A stretch of 64,000 nt of DNA from Anthoceros angustus (GCA_010909165.1 VJWM01000118.1:744001-808000); one strand, 5' to 3'. Numbered from the stretch's first letter, positions 47,301 through 59,580 are shown. Notes: generated by a model from the letters alone, not told the origin. Program-made: numbers and translations.

Positions 47301-49210
47301 CCATACACCAGCTTCACGTACAAAACAGGCAAGCTGCACTTCCATGGTTGGGGAGCATGTGAAAAATCCATAACTCAGACGAAGAGACAAATGCAAACAA
47401 ATCATTTGGGCCCCAACACCAAAGGCAACAACTGCGATATGGAAACTGTAGCTTTTATTGAAGAAGCTCAGACTACAAATTTCAGGATCTTCACTGTTTA
47501 ACAGTGAAGTAAAAGAGAAAGCAGCCAACCAGGGCACGACTGACAGAATTTTCAAATGATTCATAATCCTTCCACAACTGCTCCACGAGGTGGACGGGGG
47601 CTAATACAGCCCGCTGGTAGGCCTTGCGCACTGAAGTCATCCGCTGTGACTCCTCATCGGATGTGGATGCCTGTGGGATCCAATATCATGAGAATTCCAG
47701 ACAAACAAACCAGCACATTCACATACTATGAGTAGGTCCAGTAGGTGGAGCTCAGACACGCAATAGAACAGCACATCAACGTACCACTGCTCCCTTCAGA
47801 AATATAATGTACTCTTGCCAAACAGAACCTGCTGAGATGTCGAAACCTGCAAGTCCAAGTCCCAAAAGACACAGCCGTGCCATCATGCACCCACCCTAAG
47901 GCTGATTGCAACTCCTCCACAACACCACATAATCTATAATTGCATACACTGCCCGAGGAAAACTCAAAGCAAAGCAGCACTTACCAACGTGATTCAACAT
48001 AAACTCATACGCCTTTTTCATCTCCTCCCTCCCCTCAGGACCTCTACTTTCATTCACCTTCCGAACCGAATGTAAGACTTCCTGCACACCGGCTGGGCCT
48101 ATGAGCAACCGAAAGCAGATCAACAAAAGCAACCCAGCCGCGTGCAGGAGTGGCCACACGCACCAAAGATCCACATTTAAGCAATTGAGCAAACATCGAC
48201 TGAAGATTTGCTTGACAGCATCATCATTGTTGGCACCCATTTGCAACTCCACATACTTCTTCCAGTAAACGGCCTGCACCCCAAGATCGTCAATTCATCA
48301 ACATAATGCTAATCAACCGACATATGTAATCAGCTGCACATGGTCACTCAGCTCCCTCCTTTCCCACTGAACACAAAAACTCCCCCCAACACCCTACCAC
48401 CACAATCTTCACAACAACGATTCCACACCAAAGCCCCACACAGCCTCGTGAGAACCTCACCGAAGTTGGGAAGTTGGCAATAATAGCCTCATAAATAGGG
48501 ATGGCATCAGCCACAGACCTCGACTGCCAAACACAAAACAACCCATTACACCTTTTCTTGAACCAAACTGCAGCAAAAGCACCACCTTTGCACAATCCCC
48601 ACCCCAAAACCTCACCTGGGCCTCGTTCCCAAGCAGCACCCCAAGCCTCCACGTCATACTGATCAAGCTCGATCCTCTCTGAGCACGCCGCTCCTGAAAT
48701 CCCCACGAACCAAAAACCCTCAATCACAAGACCGGAAAAAAACCCACCAAGCCCCCGGCACCACCACACCCTCACCTTCTCCGTCAGAGGAGGACCCAGC
48801 TGCGGAGGCGGCTTCACAACGGGCACCAAAGCTGGGGCCGCCTCCGGCCTCCCCCTGTCCCCAGATTCAGGCCTCCCGAGCCCAGCATTCTCAGGTACCC
48901 TGCGCGCAGCATCCTGGATCCCAGCTGCGGACACGCTCTCCTCCTGCTTCACTTCCTCCTTCACCACCACCCCGGAATTCCCCCCGGCACCAGTGCTGGG
49001 CACCGCAGTGCTGGCAGCCTCCTCCCCCGCCTCCACCATGTTGCCATCGTTTGCAACAGCCTTGTCTGCGGGCTCCGCGGCCATGGCAGGCAAGCTGGCC
49101 TCATTCTCAGTCTTCACCACCACGAGCTCCAGCCCGAAGCTCACGGCCGGCCCCTCCTCCGCTGCGCTCATGCTGCCGGGCTTCCAACCTTCGCTCTCCT
49201 CATGCTGCAT
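44332..49210 (-). pseudogene. CSTF77: CSTF77 copy lacking its 3' end (module M3)
   Basis: The N-terminus is the best preserved of the three: MQHEESEGWKPGSMSAAEEG, EPADKAVANDGNMVE, PPPQLGPPLTEK. HAT exons follow as in M1 down to TLNLARPDVSKMVLYDPRQG at about 44380. Everything beyond (the FIRGLPHVPG exon and RLRQMQRARA tail) is missing because the module ends at 44332. An indel near 48680 (ctctctgagc versus ctctcccgagc) shifts the ELDQYDVEAW exon against its neighbours, and the 48.65-kb copy has one extra C. Without its CstF-50/64-interacting tail a product would be at best a dominant fragment; I treat it as a truncated duplicate. Confidence 0.85.
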
Positions 49211-50962
49211 GGTTCTTTCCAGTCATCTTCGGGGGACGTGAAAATGCAAATCCACAGCCGGCTCCGCGTCATTCTGCTGCACCGCGGCTTCGGGGCGAGC
49301 GGCAGCAAGCCGGACCAAAAGGGCGATGGCCTTGGGTTGATTCTTCAATGACATCAATGTTGAATGGGAAACACTTTTTTTTTTTGATGAAATTCTCATC
49401 CACCATGTCTGCATGTCAAGCAGCCACATCGGCCTACTACATCGCCGCCCAGGCAGATGGGCATCCGAATGGGTGATGTTTAGTGCCCAGTATTTGTGTC
49501 ATGATTGCATAAGGATTTCAGTCTAAATCTAATTTTTAAAATATAGACAGAAGAAATATACTTGGAACATACTTAGATATTGGTAGAGACGCGGACCAAA
49601 AAGTGTATTCAAAGCTGTACCCACACTTATGTAAGCTGGGCCCATGGCTAAGTAGTGGGCAATATAATGTGTGTGTGTGGTGCTGGAGCTTTGGTAGAAG
49701 TACAGCCGACATAGCTTTTACTATGTCTAAAAGTTTGAGCAGATTGGAACTATAAAGCTTTTATTATGTCTAGAAGTTTGAGTTCCCAAATTGTCAAAAA
49801 TTGTAATCACAGGCCTTTTCAAAGATAGGGCAGTTGCCTTTCTGCCTCTAATTGTTTTCCTTGTGCATGGTGTGATGATGATGGCTGGTTAACACCTGGG
49901 CTTAGAAGCCTATCCCTCCCTTTGTTTTCCAAGTTTTTGTGTAGAGTTTTTGAGAGTGCCCACTTTGCATTACTTCATAGTCATATCATGCAACAGAGTC
50001 TGCTCATTTACATCTCATGTATCTCCTCAGTTGACCCCTTGTTACAGATGAAAAGACTAACTCTGCCCAGGCCTGTTTTTTCCCTCACCGAGCTAAAGAC
50101 CATGAACGTTGTGCTTTAGACTGTTGCCACTAACCAAACTGCTCTGTGTCCAGGCTGGGGACTATCACAGTTCTTTGATAGTTGCAGGCAACTAAGTTCC
50201 TCCATTGCCCTGTTCTCATAGGTCTTTGTGTGCTACTGAGCCCATACCCGAAGAGACATACTCCTTCCATTAAACTATTTCCCACTTAACAATACCTACC
50301 TAGATAAGTAGTAAAGGAGTTATAGAATATATTTATGCAACTAGATACGTAACTAGGTAATATGGCTATAGAATTATTTTATATCTATCATCTCAATAAG
50401 TAACTTTGGTATTATCAATAGTATTTCTATAAGCACATTTTTCAAGACAAATGCTTTGAAGGTCTCATAAGAGAGCATTGTACATTGTACAAATATGAGG
50501 TTGTAGCCTTGCAAAGAAGCTATATGTACCTGCATGTAAAAAGAATGGAAAATAGCATGAAAATCAATAGATAATTGATTCCGTGTTCATTATTTTGCTT
50601 CATAGTATTTGCTTCTTTTAATTGGTTTTGGAGAATTAAACATGCTTTTCAAAGTCAAAGTGTATGCCTCTGTTTGCGAAGCGATTTCTACCATCCATGG
50701 CCCATCCTAGTATGAAAAATTAGAAAAGAGAAGTTCATGCTACAAGGAAACTCATGATCATATGAGATTAGAAACTCCTTAAAGACCACATAGAAACCTG
50801 TGTGGGTATGAAAATAAGTTGTTTTTTAATGTAGGACCTTGAATAAATTATAGATATAAATGATGCATGATGAACAACATCTATGTACGAGGAGGTACAT
50901 CGGCAAGTCCTTGGCAAATAGCCACACACACTTGTAATAAGACAAGGTTACAGGAAAGGCCA
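49211..50962. other. module spacer (M3)
   Basis: Paralogous to 29119-31220 but lacks the minisatellite expansion and SINE copy 2. No gene. Confidence 0.6.
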
Positions 50963-51181
50963 AGAAGAAGAAGAACAACAAGAATTTTATTTAAGTCCAC
51001 TAAGGACGAATTTCCGTCATGGGACTTGATACTTAACAACTTGTACCATGGTGTGCCTAAGCTACTTGCACCAAGGGCATCCACTCCCTTTAACCACCCC
51101 ATCTAAGTGCCGATCTAAGCGTAGGATGCTTAATCACGAAGTTCTTATAAATGTGTGTCTATTTGGCCTAAGCCATTAGAA
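50963..51181 (-). mobile_element. 5S rRNA-like SINE, copy 4
   Basis: Paralogue of copy 3. Tail (GAA)n interrupted by CAACA at 50963-50985; head ends with an eroded hairpin (atgtgtgtctatttggccta). The 5S-like segment is retained. Confidence 0.75.
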
Positions 51182-51480
51182 CAAGAGCTTCACAACATCA
51201 TATCTTGTACGAAAGTTTGACATAAAATAACGGTGACCCTAGTTAGTGACTGTTTTCACGAGACAGAGCTTCGGTGGTGCGCAACAGTGTTTCGTTAAGC
51301 GGCAAAGGTGGGTGCAGGCAAGTTCGTGTTTCAAGTCAGTAGCATGTCACGAGTGCAGAGTCTAGTCTAAAATGCAAAGCAAAGGACCAAACTCATATTC
51401 CAATGAGCATAGTTCAAGGCTCACAGACAGCAACAAGAAAACGAAACAGTGCCATCACCCAATCAAGTGCAGTGATATTT

Positions 51481-51547
51481 GCGTGATGGTTGCTTGCCGA
51501 CGGGCAAGCTTGCAGCAAGCCTGCCCGTTAGCCGGCAACCATCACGC
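51481..51547. other. 67-nt hairpin, M3 copy
   Basis: Identical in its arms to 31742-31808. The flanks have diverged (for example an extra aaaacagttaggag after it), so the hairpin itself looks better kept than its surroundings, though with two copies this may be chance. Confidence 0.7.
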
Positions 51548-52085
51548 ATTCAATGCAAGAGAAAACAGTTAGGAGGCATGAGGGCAATGCCCTGCAGTTT
51601 GTCCAGCCTGAAATCAAAGACTATGAGCCATTTCAGATAGTCCCTAGCTAGCCAACCCATTTCCCTAGTACTCATTAAGATGATGGTGGCTACTAACACA
51701 GCACCCGAAGTTCCAGCACATCAACAGAAATGCTCACATCATACTCTCACATGTTCACATTATGCTCACATGTGAACATAAGGTATAATGTATCACAAGG
51801 TTAAGCTATGTATTGTTCACATGTGTACACCTGCAAATAGAAAATATACAGGTTGCAAAAATTGAGAAAGAAATTGTAAGAAGTGAGGTGTTGTAGGTAA
51901 TGGATGCCGAGTGTTCTGGGCTTTTGTCATGATATGGGGATGTGAGCGTACAAAGGTACAAGATGGTAACATGGGGGAGTTTGTGTTGCTCTTATAGAAA
52001 CTCGTGGTAATTTAAGAACCGAAACTTTTGCGTAGCTGTAGCCGGTCTCAATCCCAACTGCTTGAATAAGCACGTCATGGCTTCA
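51548..52085. other. module spacer continued
   Basis: Paralogous to 31809-32345. Repeated tcacatgttcacattatgct / acatgtgaaca palindromic motifs near 51740-51830. No gene seen. Confidence 0.5.
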
Positions 52086-52292
52086 TTCCGGATGCTTGTG
52101 ATTGAGGAGACGTGGGGATGAAGGAACAATTGGGAAGCTCGGCCTGTCAACGAGATCATGGAATATTGCGCACAAGGGACAAACGCAGTCCGGCGTCAGG
52201 CATTCCGTGGAGGAGCTGAGCAAGCGCCGCGTTGCGAGCAACACTGCAGGCAGGAAACCTTGTGAAGCGATTAATTCACAAGGCGGGAAAAT

Positions 52293-52370
52293 GTGCTCTA
52301 TCTTGTGCTCAAGCGGTGCATGGAGGAGAGGGATTTAGGGCTTGGGAGGCGCATTCACGGGCTAGGACAC
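52293..52370 (+). pseudogene. PPR-protein fragment
   Basis: Reads LVLKRCMEERDLGLGRRIHG, the typical first-repeat signature of plant PLS-class PPR proteins (LLKRC...LGRRIH). It lies in an M3-only insertion (about 52086-52450) and extends neither way as a PPR array. Confidence 0.6.
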
Positions 52371-53782
52371 CTCAACAGTGTCATTTTGGCTCCTCCGCCT
52401 GTCGCTGTGAGTGTGGACGTCGTGAAGAACCGGAAGCACTTGCAGGCGTGGTAGGAGGACATTAGCAGCCTTTCGCAAACAAGTATTTGCCCTCTCTCCT
52501 ATTGCCCTTCCTGCTACACAGTAGCCTGTTGTTGTCTTTCAACGCCAGGAATGGAGAAAGAATAAGCTTACAAAGATGTAGGAATGTGGGCCATTCTAAA
52601 CACTGCGCTATGTAAACAAGGCTGAAACATCCATCTAGCAGTCAGTTTATCCAACTGGTGCTGTCCTGTGCAATTTCAACTGGTCCTCTTTAGTCAAGTG
52701 AGTCACTGCTGATTGATCCTGGTTTTTCTTAGCCTAATCTGGGCTCATATGTCTTGCCTATGACCAGATTCCATGTATTGAAGGGGCCAACTACGTCCCG
52801 TCAGGTGAGCTTTCTCTAGAACTTGTATTAGTTTGGCACCATGGAGAGTAGCGTAGGACTGTAGGTCCTGCAGGATATCGTTATTACACAGTTTTCTGGA
52901 ATACGTAGGTGCTTTCTTCCAATGCTGTTGATTCTTCTTCTGTCAGTGGCACTTGGCTACAACTTTCAGCTCAACTTGTGCTTATGTTAGCTCTTGGTTT
53001 GTCGTGATAGTGATGCTTTTAATTTTTACAGGCTTCGTCTAGTGGCTTGGTACAACTTTCAGCTCAATTTGTGCTCATGCTAGCTCTTGCTTTGTAGTGA
53101 TAGTGCTGTTTTTTAATTTTTACAAGCATTGTCTACAAGTCTGCCATTTGGATCACACCCGCAGGTCTTGGTTGCAAGTTTGTGAGCCAAGGTTCAAAAG
53201 TGGCTCCAAGTTCTGTCGCATCTACAAAGTCTCGCCACAGGCAACATAATTTCAGGTATATGGTGACAACGTATCAAAAGTATCTTTGGGTTGGACCACC
53301 AGCTCATATTTGAGCAGACTCAAAGCATATTTCAACAGACTCAAATCTTATTTGAACAAGCTTCAGATCCGTTCAGGTGTGATGGAACGCTAAATTATTT
53401 AAAAGAAAAACCGTGATCAGCTTAGGAAGATTCACCAACGTTCCACGCGTTCACCAACCAAGCAACACCTCGGCTTTTAAACAGCCCTACACTTCTAAAG
53501 AACTCCAACACTAAAAACCAATAACAAACCTTGCACATTCACATCATCGCTGCATAAGCAATCCTGCTGCCTTGCACTTACTTATGCATATTCATGAGCC
53601 ATCTTTGTTTCCTCTCCTTCGTACCTCACTTTCTTGAGCGCGGCTCCACATACTGATCTGGAGGGATTTTAGAAGCTCCTCGAGTCCAACCAGCATCCAC
53701 ATTGACATCCTCTTCATTCACGGCCACCATGTTAGGCAATTGCTGGTGGTTGGACAATGTTTCCCTACCAATCCGATCCGCA

Positions 53783-56700
53783 TCACTTGGTATGGCTCAC
53801 CCTTGATTTTGCAAAGTCCGGTATAGCGTTTCCCAAACCTGCAGCTACATGCAAGCCTGCCTTGGCTAGAAACACGAGCAACTTAGCACTCATCACAGAA
53901 AGCTTTCGAATCCACTTGTGGTTATTGGACAGTACAAGCAAAGGATAACCAGGTTGTCCTTGTACGATATGGTTTCCACCTCTCTCCTCACACATGAGAT
54001 GCAAATGAACCACCTTGCCAACCTGAATCAAAGCCATAAACTTTTCTTGGAAGGATACACCATCACTACACAACAAAGGACGACGAGGCATGGTGGAACC
54101 ATGATACCCTATAATACCATCCATGTTGCGTTTCAAAGCCCTCAATGTTTCTCTTTTCGACTCCATCATCTTAGCTTCCAATAACCTAATCAACTCCAGT
54201 ACCTCCTTTTGATTACTGTCCAGTTTGTCCATCACCTGCGAATGATGTATATCAAGCTTTTGTGATATTATGATAAAATAGTCCAACAAAGTTGTGCTAT
54301 TTCCCACGGAGAGGTCAGAGTGACTTCGTAAAGGAATTGTAGACACACTGTGACTTGCTGCAGCCTTGGAGGTTGTGACCATATGTGATGTTGGCATAAG
54401 ATCTGTTGTCATCTTCAATACACAATTTCTTTGCCGTTGATAAAACTCACTATTCCTTTGCACTATATCTGCCAAGTATTCCGGATCTACAAAGTCCTCC
54501 ACCTTATGAGATAACCTGATGCCATTTACTTCATCGCCAATAGGAGGCCAAGAATGTATAAAATCCAATATGTTTCTAGTAACAAAATACCCTTCACCAC
54601 ACTGCAAAGTTTGCTCTTCATCTAGAAGAAACTTCGTTAAATCTGTCTCAAGGTATGCTTGGTTCCGTCTCAATTTGCAAGGTACCAAACGAGTTACACA
54701 GAAAGGGTTGATGAAAGCTTCTGTTAATGCAACTCCTGGACAACCCCTAGGTGAAGCACAAAAGTTTCTCAATTCTTCAAGGATATGTTGTCTCATAAAT
54801 GTATAGGCAAAACCACGTCGTTGTGTTGACCTGACAAGTATATCAACAAAATCGCCAATCACTCCTCCTCCACTGTATTCTATAAAGATATCCATACCAT
54901 TGTAGACTATGGAAATAAGATTGTAGCCAAATATGTATTGATGAGACAACATTCCCAAGTCCACCTTGGAGAAAAGACGATTTCGCAAAACCACCTTGAG
55001 AAAAGAAACAAAGTTAGTACAACGTTCAAATATAAGTTACTCTTCACCTCAAAAACTTGCAAGGAAAAGACAAACATTTACCTGAAACCTCGGAAAAAAA
55101 CCCTCAGTTAAGAAAGTTCGAACATCTTGACATTGTAAGCGGCGGCCTATAAACTCATAGTTTACATCATTGTCATATGTAGTTGGCCATTGTAGAGATC
55201 TTTCTCTACTTGCGCCTGCTTGCCGATTGATGGTTGTTGGAATGAAAAACCCTTGGGTTTTCATATCTAGAGGTGCCTCGTAACATAACTCCAACTCCAA
55301 CATAATATTCACCAAGTCTTGAGTCTCAAGTCCGGTATAGTCCTTTGAAAAGTTAGTAAGAACTGACTCGAGTAGCTCTCGTTTCACAAATCCTTGAGTA
55401 GTAGGGGGTAAGAGTGGACTATGTGATTGTATGAAATGACCTAGAAAGTTGTGAGTAATCCAATTAGGATTAATTACTATTACATTTTTATTTTTCAACT
55501 GGATAATTTTTCCAACATCATGAAGATAGGATGAAATGGCAGATACTATGTTCTCTCGATCAGCAGACGTCAAACGCTTTAACTCTTCAAGCTGTTGCAC
55601 ACAATAGCTTTCAAATCTCTCTTGTTGCATCAAAGGTTGAGAAGGATTCTTAGATACCCACTTTATCAAGGCTTTACTCAATTTCTCACATACATAAGGA
55701 ACTAATTTTGAGTTCTCACATGCAATTTTTAAGCTTTTACATACCTCACGTGATACGTTCTTTATGTATTTCAATGAATAAGCCTTGATAATTTCTATTT
55801 TTGGAATTACTTCTATTAAATCTGAAAACTCTTTTATTACATCCTTCATTTGTGTGTTTAGTAAACTTTCTATAAATTTTTGCTCTTTTTTAAATTTATC
55901 TACGTACGTAATTATAACCAATAATTTTGGTTTCACTACACTTCCCCCCTTGACATTAGATGCAATAAATGTTAGCCAATACTTCAATTCATCCTCAAAC
56001 CTTCTTTTCATATCTTCGTAAGACATAATCTCTCCTGACTCATGGTCAAAGGGACTAAACACGAACGAAAATAGACAAGCTTGGTGAATATTAGGAAAGA
56101 GATAATCATGGAGAATGCGAAATTCAGCTTGGCCGGCTAGATCCCAAATGCTTACTTGCAAATCTTCGTCATTATTGAAAATGTGTTCGATTTCTATCCC
56201 TTTTGTCATCTCCCACGGCAGGCGCACATTTGTCATACAAGTCAGCACCACTCTCCATGTTTGAGAATAGCGGACCATACTTCGACGTATTGTGCTTTTC
56301 CCTGCAAACATTTGTCAGAGATTATATGAGACATTCACAAGGAGCAACTAATGTTGAAGTACGATGTAGCAAAGGATGGAATTACCTGCTTGTGGCGATC
56401 CACAAAGAAAGAATCTACCCACTTTTGGAAATACAAATTTGAAGCGTTGGCGATAAAATATAGGTAAATATGCATACTGATAACTGTTTCGTCGCACAGC
56501 TTCCCTCAACAATGCACTTTTCCCTTCCTTTTCCCATTTCTTATCATCTATTTTTATAGTTATCAAATGCTCATTCAAATGTAAGCTTTGCATAAGAGTT
56601 GTAAATATTTTTGAAGACAATCTTCCATATCCACGAATATCGAGGGTTTGTATACTTGTATTACTCCCTAAGGATGTAAAAACCGTATCACTAAAGCGTG

Positions 56701-57900
56701 TGGGAAAATCCCCTTTCATACTCAGTTGCTTGAGGGCTATGGCGTCTTGTAACTGGAGTCCTGGAAAATCCCCTTCCATATTCACTTGCCTGAGGGCTAT
56801 GCCGTCTTCTTCTGCTTCGGCATATGTCTGGTCAGTATGTCTCTCCAAGACAGGGTCAATTGTATAATGACTAGGGAGCTTCATCTCGCAGGCTTCCAGC
56901 ACAGCATTCGTGCGTAGTACCAAATTTAGATCTGCCACACACCCATGTGGCAAGTTATACATTACGAGCCTAGTGACAGATCTATTGCCCACCGTCACAT
57001 GTCCCTCAGTGCTGGTTTCTCCCAATCCGGTGCGAAGCAATTCCTCCGTACACACATCCACATTTGAAAAACCAATCTGCAACCCTTGCAACGTGGTGTT
57101 CCTGGCCAGGGCTTTGCCGATTTTTCTCGCATCTTGCAATGTCCAGGGGATGCTCGCAATGTTCAAATCACGCAAGGAGGGGCATATACCGGGAGCGAGC
57201 AGCGCCGCTATTTGTTCAGCCCCCGATCCCGACAGCGGGAAGTTGCCTGCCAGGTCCAGGACGCGGAGCGCGGAGTGCGGGGCAGCGCTCAGTGCGCTCA
57301 CCAGCTCCCCCAACCCGTTCCCATTCAGGTCGACCTCTATCAGCGTCAACTTGTGGAGCGTGCGACTGACGCGCAGGAGACCTCCCAAAGCTTTACATCC
57401 AGCCGGGCTGCCCATACCACTACAAAATGCAACATACAGCTTGTGTAAGGCGGAGGTGTCGGCTATGGATGCCAGCCCCCCCAACAGAGCCTCCACCTCT
57501 CCATTCCCGCCGATTCCATACTCGCCCCGCAACCGGATGGTTTCGAGCGTAGGACAATGGCCGATGGCAGAGAGCACCTGCAGTCGCACTTCCCTCCACC
57601 GCTTTGACACCACCACGTCCCGATGCGATTGGAAGAAGTCCCCGAACCTGTCATCCTTAGATCGTCTTCAAGAACAGTGCGCAGTGGCGGAGTGTTGGAT
57701 GAAGAGGCAGAAGCTGCATCAGCTGGCCATGGGCCGGCGCCAAGCTCGGCCAGAAGCTCCTGCAACGCAATAGAAAGCGGCTCCTCAGCCGCATCCTCGG
57801 AATCCGAGCCCGCCATGCCAATTCGTTCCACTGCTGACACGGCCCACCGGGCTACCAGATCCGACTCCGGACCAGTACCCCCACCTCCGAATTCACACAA
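53783..57900 (-). CDS. LRR-Roc-COR (Roco, TORNADO1-like) protein, module M3
   Basis: Exons 57900-56386, 56301-55082, 54994-53783. The P-loop is again split by the first intron (84 bp): GSPQAG|GKST, then DLAGQAEFRILHDYLFP, VIITYVDKF, and COR AISSYLHDVGKIIQLKNKNV with VINPNWITHNFLGHF. Exon 2 is fully open here, unlike M2. Lesions: one base is missing near 57655 in exon 1 (after VLEDDL), so the annotated ATG does not reach the LRRs unless a downstream Met (about 57616) is used; and the C-terminus is scrambled after GNAIPDFAKS near 53810 (stop at 53783), with the GETLSNHQQLPNMVAV tail left in another frame downstream. An LRR segment near 56760-56880 is longer than in M2 (extra ALKQLSMKGDFP-like repeat). 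Confidence 0.82.
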
Positions 57901-58855
57901 CGCGTTTCCGACGAGAACCTACAGTACAGGATGTCAAGCCCCTGCACCCTTGGAACACGAAGCTATCATCAGCACCACTGCCGGGCAACCTGCCCCAGCC
58001 ACCACTATCAGCAGCACTGCACCAATTGCAGGCCCACCACTTGCAGCTCATGATCAGCATGCAGGCTCCGAGCTTGCCATCACAACAATCACCCTCGCAT
58101 GCTCAAAGCCATCCGGATGGGCACAAACATTGGCACTTACCTCAACCGGCAACTGCAACTGCAACTGCAACTGCAACTGCAACGCCCATCGCACCCTACG
58201 CTCACACACGTCCCCGGCCGGACACTGCCATTCACGCGTGCAGGCACCTGCAGCTCACCAACCCACAAAGCCAGCACTGGCATGATCACAACACCTCGAG
58301 CTCATGTCCAGTCACAGGTACCTCTGTGGCAACGTATCTATGCGTGCGAGGGCAGAGAGACTAGTCTACCATCTACCTGCATCATCTGGAGACGCTCTTT
58401 CCACCACCACAAAGCCTGCATCAGTGGACAGCCTCGCTACACCCCGTGCTGCAGCCTACGTTTTGTAGGCCTGCACACCACGCGCTGAGAAGCTTCTGGG
58501 ACACCTCCTGCTCCAAGCGCTCCCCAACCTCCTTCCTGGCCACGTGCTTTAACAGCTGTTCAGCACCACTGTCTCCAGAGAAAACAATCCTGGTGACAGT
58601 CGTGAACGGTTTAAAACTAGGATTGGCCCCGGGTCTAGAGCTGTAAAGTGCGCGGCGGACCCACCCCATCCAGCGCATCACCACATTACTCGAACAGGGG
58701 AGTCAGGAATGTCCAACAGTGTCGGAGCGCACAGTCTCCAAACAGTTTTTGGAGCAATTATCTTCCAGGAAGCGGAAGAGGGAATGGTGGAACTTTCCTC
58801 GGCAAATCACATTATCAGTGCAGGGATGACTACACCTAGCTGACATGCCGAGAAT
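57901..58855. other. upstream region of the Roc-COR gene (M3), with (CAACTG)5
   Basis: Paralogous to 42290-43240. The hexanucleotide CAACTG occurs five times at 58150-58179 versus four in M2. The minus-strand SGDSGAEQLLKHVARKEVGE stretch (58.6 kb) is conserved. Confidence 0.6.
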
Positions 58856-58859
58856 GAAC

Positions 58860-59171
58860 AGGAGCATACCAACTGAAGTTCAAACTGGTCCGTTGTGGGT
58901 TTCAGGACTTCCATGTCAGCTAGATCGTCTGCAAGGTAACGCCATTCTCCATTCACAAGAGGGGCAATGGATGCAAACATGGCAGCCTGATGCATCTTCT
59001 CCATGCGACAAAGCAGGCTAAAGTCCAAGTACCTGTAACACAATCACTAACCCTCACTAATATCACAATCCTCAATATCTGCAATCCAAGCCAGTGCACT
59101 GGCTGTAGAACCGTCTGAACACTCGATGAAATCCAGTGTGACAAGATTCAGCACGCTCTCACTTTGCCACC
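58860..59171 (-). CDS. two conserved exons of an unknown gene (M3)
   Basis: About 59171-59049: RWQSESVLNLVTLDFIECSD and GSTASALAWIADIEDCDISE, donor GAGG|gttagt. About 59035-58860: YLDFSLLCRMEKMHQAAMFA, SIAPLVNGEWRYLADDLADM, EVLKPTTDQFELQL. A possible preceding exon reads YVGADTYSVLYPRVQGLGKA (59.24 kb). Cleaner than M2. No family recognised; mostly helical with a conserved acidic segment. Confidence 0.45.
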
Positions 59172-59466
59172 TACCATCGGCATGAGATGTCGCTTTGCCA
59201 AGCCCCTGCACCCTTGGATACAAAACAGAGTAAGTATCTGCACCTACATATCTCCTCCACCGCAGGATCATGAGACTGGCCAGAAAATCTGTGCACCAAT
59301 GATAGTTCAGGCTTGTTCATATTGGAGTGTTTAGAACAGCTGATCACAGTCCTCCTATCGATCTTTGTATACTCCTTCCTATGCACTGCGCTACCCAACA
59401 CCAGAGGCTTGCAAGACATGATCTGTAGGAAAATAGCGAGAACGAGCTCCTCCTGGAACCGGCAAG

Positions 59467-59580
59467 GAAATTGACAGACTGCCTGCAAGAGATGTGGTGA
59501 TTTGGAGTTCTGTGCTGCATGGCTACGCTGAACATGGGGATGGAAAAATGGCAATGCAGTGTTTCAAGGAAACTTGGGCT
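59467..59580 (+). pseudogene. PPR-protein fragment
   Basis: Reads LPARDVVIWSSVLHGYAEHG then DGKMAMQCFKET, matching the plant PPR pattern (RDVVSWNALIAGYAQHG..A..CF). One and a half repeats only; the frame then continues into a minisatellite. Confidence 0.65.

Larger units (their letters stand above)
44332..59200. repeat. duplicated module M3, longest copy
   Basis: CSTF77 (truncated) - complete spacer 49.2-53.6 - Roc-COR gene - unknown exons. It matches M1 over its first 9.7 kb and M2 over CSTF77 and 52.45-59.2 kb. An insertion of about 365 bp (52086-52450) containing a PPR scrap is absent from M1. Confidence 0.9.
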
